Shown piece after piece: positions 43,903 to 51,757 of a DNA stretch of 64,000 nucleotides (positions within the stretch are counted from its first letter, which is position 1; each line of letters opens with the position of its first letter). The notes below the pieces were generated by a model. That model was given only the letters and a program-made list of their open reading frames with translations. It was not told the origin of the DNA and did not search any database. Origin of the DNA: JAYFRL01 sp034925905 (lineage in GTDB: Bacteria; Bacillota; Clostridia; Lachnospirales; Anaerotignaceae); the NCBI GenBank assembly GCA_034925905.1, contig JAYFRL010000001.1:1-64000 (forward strand), written 5' to 3'. The translations under genes were made by a program, and so were the position numbers.

Positions 43903-44619
43903 ATGGACAACGCCGCTTTTCTTGTTTCTTCCGCCCAAAAAATCGGAGTTTCGCTGGATGATAAAAAAGCCGCGGATTTTATTTCTTATATGGAGCTTTT
44001 GCTTTCATGGAATGAAAAAATAAACCTTACAGCAATAACGGACGAGCATGATATAATAATTAAGCATTTTGCAGACAGCCTTTCAGCCTTAAGCATAATT
44101 GGCGAGAATTCAAACGCTTCCGTTGTAGACGTGGGCTGCGGAGCCGGTTTTCCTTCCATTCCGCTTAAAATAGCAAATCCTTCGCTTGGGCTTTGCCTTA
44201 TGGATTCACTAAACAAAAGGCTTTTATTTCTGGATGAGCTTATTAAAGCCCTTAATCTTAGCAATATAGAGCTTGTGCATGCCCGCGCGGAGGATGCGGG
44301 GCAAAACGAAAAATTCAGGGAACGCTTTGATATAGCTCTTTCAAGGGCAGTTGCAAGCCTTTACAAGCTTTCGGAATATTGCCTGCCTCTTGTTAAAACA
44401 GGCGGACTATTTATAGCCTATAAGTCCAAAGAACCCGAAGAAGAAATTAAAGAAGCACGCGAACATATAAAGGAGCTTGGCGGAGAAATTGTGGAAATTA
44501 AAAAAGTGAAAATTTCCGATGATATAACTCACAGCCTTATTATTACAAAAAAAGTACGACAAACTCCTTCAAGATTTCCCAGAAAACCAAATAAAATTAC
44601 GGCACAAAATAAATTTTGA
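43903..44619 (+). CDS. rsmG: 16S rRNA (guanine527-N7)-methyltransferase
   Basis: The 238-residue SAM-dependent enzyme methylates G527 of 16S rRNA. LLSWNEKINLTAITDEHDIIIKHFADSLS is the family N-terminus. VVDVGCGAGFPSIPLKIANP is the SAM motif. HARAEDAG and DIALSRAVASLYKLSEYCLPLVKTGGLFIAYK follow. The C-terminus has a basic tail (RQTPSRFPRKPNKI). GGGGGTAAACAA precedes the ATG. Confidence 0.96.
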   Translation: MDNAAFLVSSAQKIGVSLDDKKAADFISYMELLLSWNEKINLTAITDEHDIIIKHFADSLSALSIIGENSNASVVDVGCGAGFPSIPLKIANPSLGLCLMDSLNKRLLFLDELIKALNLSNIELVHARAEDAGQNEKFRERFDIALSRAVASLYKLSEYCLPLVKTGGLFIAYKSKEPEEEIKEAREHIKELGGEIVEIKKVKISDDITHSLIITKKVRQTPSRFPRKPNKITAQNKF

Positions 44620-44628
44620 TATAAAAAG

Positions 44629-44658
44629 ACCCTCTGTTTGCGGATAAACAGGGGGTTT
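44629..44658 (+). terminator. Terminator after rsmG
   Basis: CCCTCTGTTT pairs with AAACAGGGGG (one G-U pair) and TTTTG follows. It separates rsmG from noc. Confidence 0.8.
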
Positions 44659-44765
44659 TGTCATAAAAAAATTGTTTCTCCATCCAAAAAATGTGTTATA
44701 ATCAAACAAATGGTAATTTTTACCAATGATTATCGTTGTTTTATATACGCTATGGAGGGGATAAA

Positions 44766-45593
44766 ATGATTTCTGCTATAAAAATGTCTGATTACAAAGG
44801 AAATTCCCGCGAGATAACAACGAATATTCCTGTTGAAAACATAAGACCAAACCCATATCAGCCCAGGAAATTTTTTGATATTTCCTCATTAAATGAGCTG
44901 GCAGGCTCAATCTCGGAGTTTGGAATAATCCAGCCGCTTTGCATAAGGTCCTTAAAAAGCGGAGGCTATGAACTGATTGCCGGCGAAAGACGCCTGAGGG
45001 CCGCAAAAATTGCAGGGCTTTCGGAGGTTCCCTGCATAATATCGGATATAAGCGAAAGCGAAAGCGCTTTTGTTTCGCTTGTCGAAAACATTCAAAGGCA
45101 AAGCTTAAACTTCATAGAAGAAGCCGAGAGCTATGAAAGCATTATAAACGATTATGGGTTTACCCAGGAAGCGCTTGCCAAAAAACTAAATAAAAGCCAA
45201 TCCTCGGTTGCAAATAAGCTGCGCCTGCTTAAGCTTAATCCTGAAATAAAAAAGCTTCTTATATCCGGCGAGCTTACGGAAAGGCACGGCAGAGCCGTTT
45301 TAAGGCTCCCCGATGAGGCCTTAAGGGAAAAGATAATTAAAAAGGCCATTGAAGAAGGGCTTAATGTTAAAAAAACCGAAGAGCTGGTTGAAAAAGAAAT
45401 TAAAAAAATCTGCAGGGAAGACGCAACCGTTATACATAAAAGAACCGAGAAACGCAGCCTTAAGGATATAAAGCTTTTTATAAACACTTTGGACAAGTCT
45501 GTGGATATATTAAAACAGGCAGGAATGTCGGCTGAATATATAGTCGAAGAAAAAGAAGACGGCTGTGATATAATGCTAAGCATCGGTTATTAA
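44766..45593 (+). CDS. noc: Noc/ParB family DNA-binding protein
   Basis: The 275-residue protein has the ParB layout. The N-terminal NTP-binding/spreading domain carries IPVENIRPNPYQPRKFFD, LIAGERRLRAAKIAGL and LVENIQRQSLNFIEEAESY. The helix-turn-helix TQEALAKKLNKSQSSVANKLRLLKL comes next, then a linker and a C-terminal dimer region. Its position after rsmG fits the nucleoid occlusion protein Noc rather than Spo0J/ParB, which normally follows parA. Noc and ParB differ mainly in DNA specificity, so the assignment rests on context. ATGGAGGGGAT precedes the start. Confidence 0.85.
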   Translation: MISAIKMSDYKGNSREITTNIPVENIRPNPYQPRKFFDISSLNELAGSISEFGIIQPLCIRSLKSGGYELIAGERRLRAAKIAGLSEVPCIISDISESESAFVSLVENIQRQSLNFIEEAESYESIINDYGFTQEALAKKLNKSQSSVANKLRLLKLNPEIKKLLISGELTERHGRAVLRLPDEALREKIIKKAIEEGLNVKKTEELVEKEIKKICREDATVIHKRTEKRSLKDIKLFINTLDKSVDILKQAGMSAEYIVEEKEDGCDIMLSIGY

Positions 45594-45636
45594 AAAAACC
45601 AATTAAAAAACTATCGCCCTTTTTAAAAGCATGTAC

Positions 45637-45684
45637 ACCCCCTAGAAAACCCATGAGAAAACTCTCATGGGTTTTCTAGGGGGT
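45637..45684. repeat. 22-bp perfect inverted repeat after noc
   Basis: ACCCCCTAGAAAACCCATGAGA (45637-45658) is the exact reverse complement of 45663-45684, with an AAAC loop. A T run follows only 8 nt later (45693-45699). It may be an unusual terminator or a small palindromic element. Confidence 0.85.
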
Positions 45685-45760
45685 TACGTTGTTTTTTTAT
45701 TAAGAAAATCAAATAAACGGATACTCTCCTTTTCTTTGAATCCGCCTAAAATCATATTGC

Positions 45761-45790
45761 TTGACGATTGAACAACCGTTCATTTATAAT
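45761..45790 (+). promoter_or_regulatory. Promoter/operator of the ArsR-type repressor gene
   Basis: TTGACG (45761-45766) and TATAAT (45785-45790) are 18 nt apart. The spacer is filled by the palindrome ATTGAACAACCGTTCAT (45767-45783), so a bound repressor would cover the whole core promoter. Confidence 0.82.
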
Positions 45791-45817
45791 GTATAATATA
45801 CCAAGGGAGGTATGAAT

Positions 45818-46177
45818 ATGGCAGAAAAAATAGACATTTGCGATTGTGATATTGTGCATGTGGAAACAGTTGAAAAAGTTAAAAAAGCCATGCCTGAAGA
45901 ATCTGAGGTAAACGAGCTTTCAATGTTTTTTAAAATTCTTGGGGATCCTACCCGCATACGCATAATGTGGGCTTTGGACCAGGCTGAGCTATGCGTTTGC
46001 GATGTCTGTGCAACCCTTGGGATGACAAAATCCGCCGTATCCCATCAGCTTGCCATACTCCGCCGGGCAAAACTAGTTAAATTCCGCAGGGACGGTAAAA
46101 ACGTATATTACAGCCTGGATGACCAGCATGTTAACGATATAATAGAGATAGCTGCAATACATTTAAAACACAATTAA
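45818..46177 (+). CDS. ArsR/SmtB family metal-sensing repressor (CadC-like)
   Basis: The 119-residue winged-helix repressor has the CadC-type metal site. Cysteines near the N-terminus (DICDCDIVHVE) pair with the helix motif AELCVCDVC, as in Cd/Pb/Zn sensors. FKILGDPTRIRIMWAL and MTKSAVSHQLAILRRAKLVKFRRDGKNVYYSL form the DNA-binding fold. Metal binding should release it from the operators upstream of itself and of the HMA/ATPase genes. Start at 45818 is preferred over an ATG 6 nt earlier because GGGAGG is then correctly spaced. Confidence 0.92.
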   Translation: MAEKIDICDCDIVHVETVEKVKKAMPEESEVNELSMFFKILGDPTRIRIMWALDQAELCVCDVCATLGMTKSAVSHQLAILRRAKLVKFRRDGKNVYYSLDDQHVNDIIEIAAIHLKHN

Positions 46178-46365
46178 TTTATGAAAAGACACTTTCCCCA
46201 ACTGTTACAAAAAATCAACTGTAAATTTGTATAGCACGTACATATCACTGTATTTTGTATAATTTGTCTAAGCCCTTACGTTTAAGTTTAAAAGTATTAA
46301 AAAACCTATTTTGAAGGGCTAAATTATATTGCTTTTATTATCGGAATTAAAATTTAAAAAGCCTC

Positions 46366-46423
46366 TTGACAATTGAATGTGCATTCAACTATAATATAGC
46401 CATACAGTTGAACAGCTGTTCAA
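46366..46423 (+). promoter_or_regulatory. Promoter with two operators for the metal-efflux genes
   Basis: TTGACA (46366-46371) and TATAAT (46390-46395) are 18 nt apart. Operator 1, TTGAATGTGCATTCAA (46373-46388), fills the spacer. Operator 2, TTGAACAGCTGTTCAA (46408-46423), is a perfect palindrome just downstream of the start. The shared TTGAA-N6-TTCAA pattern matches the site before the repressor gene. Confidence 0.88.
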
Positions 46424-46450
46424 TTGATATGTTTTAAAGGAGATCTTATT

Positions 46451-46672
46451 ATGAAAAAAACTTTTATGCTTGAAGGCTTGGATTGCGCAAATTGCGCTGC
46501 AAAAATTGAAAGAAGCATAAAATCGCTCCCTGGTATTTCAGATGCTTCAGTAACTTTTTTAACAAAAAAATTGTGGATTGAAACGGATGAAAGCAATATG
46601 GAGAAGACTCTTTCAACTGTGTTTAAAATAATAAATAAATTTGAAAGAGATATAATAATAAAAGAGGTATAG
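46451..46672 (+). CDS. Free-standing heavy-metal-associated (HMA) domain protein
   Basis: The 73-residue protein is a single HMA domain with LDCANCAAKIERSIKSLPGISDA. The C-x-x-C pair is preceded by aspartate (DCANC), the form seen in Zn/Cd ATPase N-domains rather than copper chaperones (usually MTCxxC). It ends 2 bp before the ATPase gene. The ATPase itself has no N-terminal HMA, so this protein likely supplies it in trans. AAAGGAGAT precedes the ATG at 46451. Confidence 0.9.
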   Translation: MKKTFMLEGLDCANCAAKIERSIKSLPGISDASVTFLTKKLWIETDESNMEKTLSTVFKIINKFERDIIIKEV

Positions 46673-46674
46673 CT

Positions 46675-48534
46675 ATGAAGCCTGATAAAACCCAAAAAAA
46701 AAATTTAAGAATAGCCATAGGGATTCTTCTTTTTATAACCGGATTGTTTTTACGTGCAAACGAGGCTCTTTCTTTTGCCCTTTTTTTATCTGCTTTTCTA
46801 ATATCCGGCAGCGATGTTATATTAAAAGCGTTTAGAGGGCTTTCCCACGGCTTTGTTTTAGACGAAAACTTCCTTATGGCAATAGCGGCGATAGGCGCGT
46901 TTATAATAAAGGAATATCCGGAAGGCGTTGCCGTTATGCTTTTTTATCAGACAGGCGAGCTTTTCCAAAGCTATGCGGTTGATAAATCCCGCAAGTCCAT
47001 ATCAAGCCTTATGGATATACGCCCGGATTACGCCAACGTCTGGCGTGGAGAAGAGCTTTTAAGGGTTGCCCCGGCTAGTGTTAAACCAGGAGATTTAATA
47101 GTTGTGCGCTCAGGTGAAAAAGTACCCTTAGACTCTGTTATAACTGATGGAAATTCTTCTCTTGACACCTCGGCGCTAACAGGGGAATCCCTTCCGCGCG
47201 GTGTTGCCCCCGGAGATTTAATACTTAGCGGCTGCATAAACCTCACAGGGCTTATAACCGCAAGGGTGTCCAAGGAATATGGCGAATCAACCGTAAGCAA
47301 AATTTTAGACCTTGTTGAAAACGCAAGCAGCAAAAAATCCGAATCGGAGAATTTCATAACAAAATTTGCACGGTATTACACTCCTGCTGTGGTTGGCACA
47401 GCTGTTTTGCTGGCTATAATCCCACCTTTGCTCATAAAAGGCGCTGTTTTCACTGATTGGATATACCGCGCGCTTTTGTTTTTGGTTGTTTCTTGTCCCT
47501 GTGCCCTGGTTATATCCGTGCCATTAAGCTTTTTCGGCGGTATAGGCGGCGCCTCAAAATGCGGAATACTCGTTAAAGGAGGAAACTATCTGGAAGCCCT
47601 TTCAAAAGTTAAAACTGTCGTTTTTGATAAGACAGGCACTCTTACAAAAGGCTTCTTCAGCGTTTCAAATGTATCCCCTTTAGGCATAACAAAGGAAGCG
47701 TTGCTTAAAACGGCAGCTTACGCCGAAAGCTATTCAAACCATCCCATATCGCTTTCGCTTTTAAGGGCATACGGAAAACCCATAGACAGTTCACGTGTGT
47801 CCGAAGCTCAAGAAATATCGGGACATGGCATTAAAGCTGTCGTAGACGGCAAACAAATTCTCGCCGGAAACTCAAAGCTTATGAAGCTTAATAACATAAA
47901 TTCACCCCAATCCATTCCCGATTCCGGCACAATAGTGCATGTAGCCGAAAGCAGAAAATATTTAGGCTATATCACATTTGATGACGAGCTCAAAGCAGAC
48001 TCCCAAAAAACAATAAAAAAGCTTAAAGAAATGGGAATGGAAAAAATTGTTATGCTCACCGGCGATTCAAAGCTTATAGGCGAAAAAGTTGCACGCCAGC
48101 TTGGAATAGATAATGTTTATTCAGAGCTTCTTCCTTCCGAAAAGGTTGATAAAATAGAAGAGCTCTTAAATAAAAGTCCGAAAAGCGGCAATCTTATTTT
48201 TGTCGGCGACGGCATAAACGACGCTCCTGTGCTTGCAAGGGCTGATATAGGCATGGCTATGGGCGCTCTTGGCTCGGACGCCGCCATAGAAGCCGCGGAC
48301 ATTGTTATAATGACGGATGAACCCTCTAAGGTTGTTACAGCCATAAACATAGCAAAACGAACCCTCTTAATAGCAAAGCAAAACATAGTTTTTGCTTTGG
48401 GCGTTAAACTTATAGTACTTATTATGGGTGCTTTAGGCTATGCAACCATGTGGGAAGCGGTTTTCGCAGATGTTGGGGTATCCGTTATCGCCATATTAAA
48501 CGCCATGCGCGCTTTAAACACAAAGAAATATTAA
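46675..48534 (+). CDS. Heavy-metal translocating P1B-type ATPase (Zn/Cd/Pb type)
   Basis: The 619-residue membrane ATPase exports metal ions. VSCPCALVISVP holds the CPC metal site, ALTGESLP the phosphatase domain, DKTGTLTKG the phosphorylated aspartate, SNHPIS the HP motif and GDGINDAPVLARADIGMAMG the hinge. The last helix contains FADVGVSVIAILNAMRAL, whose aspartate marks the P1B-2 (ZntA/CadA) group. It lacks the usual N-terminal HMA domain, which is encoded separately just upstream. The CadC-like repressor supports a Zn/Cd/Pb role. Confidence 0.93.
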   Translation: MKPDKTQKKNLRIAIGILLFITGLFLRANEALSFALFLSAFLISGSDVILKAFRGLSHGFVLDENFLMAIAAIGAFIIKEYPEGVAVMLFYQTGELFQSYAVDKSRKSISSLMDIRPDYANVWRGEELLRVAPASVKPGDLIVVRSGEKVPLDSVITDGNSSLDTSALTGESLPRGVAPGDLILSGCINLTGLITARVSKEYGESTVSKILDLVENASSKKSESENFITKFARYYTPAVVGTAVLLAIIPPLLIKGAVFTDWIYRALLFLVVSCPCALVISVPLSFFGGIGGASKCGILVKGGNYLEALSKVKTVVFDKTGTLTKGFFSVSNVSPLGITKEALLKTAAYAESYSNHPISLSLLRAYGKPIDSSRVSEAQEISGHGIKAVVDGKQILAGNSKLMKLNNINSPQSIPDSGTIVHVAESRKYLGYITFDDELKADSQKTIKKLKEMGMEKIVMLTGDSKLIGEKVARQLGIDNVYSELLPSEKVDKIEELLNKSPKSGNLIFVGDGINDAPVLARADIGMAMGALGSDAAIEAADIVIMTDEPSKVVTAINIAKRTLLIAKQNIVFALGVKLIVLIMGALGYATMWEAVFADVGVSVIAILNAMRALNTKKY

Positions 48535-48635
48535 AAATATCCAATAATTGCTTAAAACGAAACAAAATGATTTTTTAGCCGTATATATAATTGAGTCCGT
48601 AAATAAAAATATTTCTCTATACTCTCTTCTAATAA

Positions 48636-48681
48636 CTAAAGGGTATGATGTCTCTTATAGGCATTATACCCTTTAGCGTTT
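48636..48681 (+). terminator. Probable terminator of the metal-efflux operon
   Basis: CTAAAGGGTAT (48636-48646) pairs exactly with ATACCCTTTAG (48666-48676), with GATG/CAT pairing inside, followed by CGTTTTAT. The T tract is weak. Confidence 0.6.
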
Positions 48682-48691
48682 TATAGAGTTG

Positions 48692-48721
48692 TTGACATTG
48701 AGGCTTTATATTTGTTACAAT
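48692..48721 (+). promoter_or_regulatory. Promoter of the deaminase gene
   Basis: TTGACA (48692-48697) and TACAAT (48716-48721) are 18 nt apart, about 65 bp before the ATG. Confidence 0.65.
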
Positions 48722-48785
48722 TTGTATAATAACTAACTGGGAAAACAAAATCGTCAAAAATCCGGCATTATAAGGGGTGTTTAAA

Positions 48786-50093
48786 ATGCTTTTTAAAGAC
48801 GTTTCAATGCTTGACGAAAACATGCAGCTTTGTGGGCATATGTATGTAGGAACCGAAAAGGATACGGTAACTTATGTAGGGAACTCCATGCCGGAAAACC
48901 CCGAGGTTTTCGGCGAAGTTTATTCAAAACCAAACAGGCTTCTTTTGCCCGGCTTTTTTAATGCACATAGCCATCTGCCAATGACGCTTATGCGCGGCTA
49001 CGGCGAAAACCTAAGCCTTATGGACTGGCTTACCGGGCGCATCTTTCCTTTTGAGGCCAAGCTTTTGCCCGAAGACATATATCTCTCCTGCCTGCTTAAT
49101 ATTGCAGAAATGCTTCGCTTTGGCATAGTTTCCTCAACTGATATGTATTTCTCGGGCGACGCTATGGGCAGGGCTTTTGCCGAAAGCGGTGTAAAGGCAA
49201 ATTTCTCGGTTTCATGCGTATGCTCTGACAATTCTAGCTATTTTGACCTGCCGGTTTATAAAGAAGCTTTAAAAATCCAGAAGGATTTTAACGGGTATGA
49301 CAACGGCAGGATAAAAACAGAATTTTCACTTCATGCAGAATATACGTCCACAGAGCGCGTTACAAGAGAAATAGCAAAAGCTGCGGCAGAAAACGGCTCT
49401 TCAATCCATGTGCATGTAGCCGAAACCCAAAACGAGGTGCTTGAGTGCAAAGCGCGCCATAACGGCAAAAGCCCCGTACGTTATTTTGCGGATTGCGGAG
49501 TTTTAGATATACATGCAACCGCAGCCCACTGCATACACATAACAGACGAAGACATAGCAATATTAAAAGAAAAAAATGTTAATGTCGCCACCTGCCCAAA
49601 AAGCAATCTTAAGCTTTCAAGCGGCATATGCCCTGCTTCAAAACTTATTGCCGCGGGAGTTAACACTGCCATAGGCACAGACAGCGTCGCAAGCAATAAT
49701 AATTTAAACATGCTTGAAGAAATTAAATTTTTTACCCTGCTTCAAAAAGTTTTAACCAAAAACCCGTCGGATATAACTCCTTCCGAAGCAATTTATGCGG
49801 CAACAAGAGCCGGAGCAATAGCCCAAGGAAGAAAAAATGATTCGGGGCTGATTAAAACAGGCTATAAAGCGGATATAACCGTTTTTGACACAGATAAAAT
49901 CTATATGAAACCCGTCCACAATATTTTAAACAATCTGATATATTCCGCATGCGGCACAGACGTATGCATGACGATGGTTAACGGACGCGTGCTTTATAAC
50001 GAAGGCGAATATAGAACGCTTGATATAGAAAAGCTTGAATATATGTCTGAAAAATCCCGGTTAAGGATATTATCCCAGCTAAGCGCTAAATAA
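48786..50093 (+). CDS. mtaD: Amidohydrolase, probable 5'-methylthioadenosine/S-adenosylhomocysteine deaminase
   Basis: The 435-residue enzyme belongs to the ATZ/TRZ-MtaD branch of the amidohydrolases. FFNAHSHLPMTLMRGYGENLSLMDWL has the first metal histidines. SLHAEYTST, HVHVAETQNEV and ATAAHCIHITDED carry the others, and GTDSVASNNNLNM holds the catalytic aspartate. The family deaminates MTA, SAH or related adenosines and some members act on other substrates. The ATG at 48786 has AAGGGG upstream; a GTG at 48777 would add three residues. Confidence 0.85.
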   Translation: MLFKDVSMLDENMQLCGHMYVGTEKDTVTYVGNSMPENPEVFGEVYSKPNRLLLPGFFNAHSHLPMTLMRGYGENLSLMDWLTGRIFPFEAKLLPEDIYLSCLLNIAEMLRFGIVSSTDMYFSGDAMGRAFAESGVKANFSVSCVCSDNSSYFDLPVYKEALKIQKDFNGYDNGRIKTEFSLHAEYTSTERVTREIAKAAAENGSSIHVHVAETQNEVLECKARHNGKSPVRYFADCGVLDIHATAAHCIHITDEDIAILKEKNVNVATCPKSNLKLSSGICPASKLIAAGVNTAIGTDSVASNNNLNMLEEIKFFTLLQKVLTKNPSDITPSEAIYAATRAGAIAQGRKNDSGLIKTGYKADITVFDTDKIYMKPVHNILNNLIYSACGTDVCMTMVNGRVLYNEGEYRTLDIEKLEYMSEKSRLRILSQLSAK

Positions 50094-50122
50094 AATTTAT
50101 TTTTTTAAACATAATATACAAT

Positions 50123-50153
50123 ATAAAAAAAACGGTATGGCTAAGCCATACCG
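50123..50153 (-). terminator. Terminator of the DUF1836 gene
   Basis: CGGTATGGC and GCCATACCG form a 9-bp stem around a 3-nt loop, and a run of T residues follows on the minus strand (50132-50125). Confidence 0.85.
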
Positions 50154-50161
50154 CGAACATC

Positions 50162-50686
50162 TTATTTAGATTTTATATACTCCATATATTTGTTTAAATA
50201 AACCTTATGGGCCACCGTTGCAACAGCCATCCGGGTTATTTTCGTCTCCTCGGTCTCTTTTGTGGCCGTGCTTTTCATAGGTCCGCTTTCTTCAAAAATT
50301 GTTTTTAATATATTTTCAAGCTCCGTGCAAAAATAATTATATGATATATCCAAAGGATATGTGGCTTTTTGAACTTCCAAAAGCCGGCGTATATCAGAGA
50401 TGGAGAGAGATTGCTTAACGGTAAATATAAATATCAGATAAGCCATATGCTCTCTTGAATATTTTTTCTTAACGGGTCTTGAAATAACACCGTATTTTAT
50501 ATAATTGCTTATCATTGAAGGGGTTGCAAAAGCCTCGCCCTTTTCGCCAAATAATGGCGTCAAAATATCATCCAGATATATTATGATTTGTTCCATATAA
50601 AGACCCATACCGGGCAACTCTTCATATCTGGGCAGATAAAAAGTTGACATTTGCTTTGCAAATTCAGATGCTATAAAGCTGTCCAT
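50162..50686 (-). CDS. DUF1836 domain-containing protein
   Basis: The 174-residue protein matches the DUF1836 family of Firmicutes. It has TPSMISNYIKYGVISRPVKKKYSREHMAYLIFIFTVKQSLSISDIRRLL, a MerR-like helix-turn-helix pattern, then a helical tail. These proteins are probably DNA-binding regulators. It is divergent from a DegV gene, with 142 bp between the starts, so control of that gene is plausible but unproven. Confidence 0.82.
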   Translation of the reverse strand: MDSFIASEFAKQMSTFYLPRYEELPGMGLYMEQIIIYLDDILTPLFGEKGEAFATPSMISNYIKYGVISRPVKKKYSREHMAYLIFIFTVKQSLSISDIRRLLEVQKATYPLDISYNYFCTELENILKTIFEESGPMKSTATKETEETKITRMAVATVAHKVYLNKYMEYIKSK

Positions 50687-50767
50687 AATATTCTCCTTTT
50701 CCTTGGTTAATATGGATAAAATTATTTTACCACAAACAAAATTATTTTACAAGGTTATTAATACATA

Positions 50768-50796
50768 TTGACATAGTATTTAAAACTATATATAAT
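50768..50796 (+). promoter_or_regulatory. Sigma-A promoter of the DegV gene
   Basis: TTGACA (50768-50773) and TATAAT (50791-50796) are both consensus and 17 nt apart. The leader is about 26 nt. Confidence 0.88.
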
Positions 50797-50828
50797 AGTA
50801 TTTAACATCTTTTTGGAGGGTATGAAAT

Positions 50829-51671
50829 ATGAAGTTTAATATAGTTGTGGATAGCAGTTGCGATTTGAGAAAACTTGAAACTTCCTCGGAAGATATTGGT
50901 TTTTCCCATGTTCCCTTAAGCATTATTGTTGGGAATGATATTTTTGTTGATGATGAAAACCTCGATACAAGTGATATGATTGATAAAATATACTCTTATA
51001 AAGGCAAGACCGGAACAGCATGTCCTTCTCCCGAAGCCTGGTATAATAAATTTATGATGGCAGATGAAATTATAGCCATAACCATAACCGGCTCGCTTTC
51101 CGGAAGCTATAACAGCGCCTGTTTGGCAAAAACAATGGTGCTTGAAAAGCATCCTGATAAAAAGATACATGTCATTGATTCCTTGTCTACAGGACCTGAA
51201 ATGTCGCTTATAGCAAAAAAAGCCGCCGAGCTTGCCGCAAGCGGCAAAGATTTTTACGGCGTATGTTCCGAATTGGAAGAATACAGAAAATCAACTCATC
51301 TTCTTTTTGTGCTTAAAAGCCTTGAAAACCTCGCAAAAAACGGGCGTGTAAGCAAAGCTGTGGCCAAAGTGGCCGGTATTCTCAACATACAGGTGGTTGG
51401 CATAGCAAGCAGCGAAGGAACTCTTAAGCTGCTTAGTCAATGCAGGGGAGCAAGCAAAACTTATGCAAAAATTATAGAAGAAATAAAACAACGCGGATAT
51501 AAGGGTGGAAAAATAATATTGACACACTGCTTAAACGAAAAAGCCGCGGAAGCCCTTAAAACCCTGTTTATAGAAGCCCTCGGCGCAAGCAATATAGACG
51601 TAATGCCTTCAAGTGGTCTTTGCTGCTATTATGCCGAAAAAGGCGGGCTTCTTATAGGATTTGAAGCTTAA
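50829..51671 (+). CDS. DegV family fatty-acid-binding protein
   Basis: The 280-residue protein has the DegV fold. NIVVDSSCDL opens the first domain, GKTGTACPSPEAWYNKF and TITGSLSGSYNSA form the lipid head-group site, and VLKSLENLAKNGRVSKAVAKVAGILNIQVV is the conserved central segment. DegV (FakB-like) proteins bind fatty acids. Partner kinase FakA is not in the window. GGAGGGT precedes the ATG. Its own strong promoter suggests good expression. Confidence 0.93.
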   Translation: MKFNIVVDSSCDLRKLETSSEDIGFSHVPLSIIVGNDIFVDDENLDTSDMIDKIYSYKGKTGTACPSPEAWYNKFMMADEIIAITITGSLSGSYNSACLAKTMVLEKHPDKKIHVIDSLSTGPEMSLIAKKAAELAASGKDFYGVCSELEEYRKSTHLLFVLKSLENLAKNGRVSKAVAKVAGILNIQVVGIASSEGTLKLLSQCRGASKTYAKIIEEIKQRGYKGGKIILTHCLNEKAAEALKTLFIEALGASNIDVMPSSGLCCYYAEKGGLLIGFEA

Positions 51672-51712
51672 AAAGAATTCTCACTAAGCCAATAACTTTT
51701 TTCTTATAAAAT

Positions 51713-51738
51713 AAAAAAAACCCTTAACGGGTTTTTTT
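51713..51738. terminator. Bidirectional terminator
   Basis: AAAAAAACCC and GGGTTTTTTT surround a TTAAC loop between the convergent degV and glnS genes. Confidence 0.85.
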
Positions 51739-51757
51739 ATTTTATATTAATTATTTT

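Noticed and set aside
44620..45760. parS or Noc-binding palindromes near noc
   Set aside because: I looked for the TGTTTCACGTGAAACA and ATTTCCCGGGAAAT types and saw neither; the 22-bp palindrome is unrelated in sequence.
46262..46320. AGCCCTT/AAGGGCT pairing after the ArsR gene as a terminator
   Set aside because: Only 7 bp with a loop of more than 35 nt and no T tract; too weak to call.
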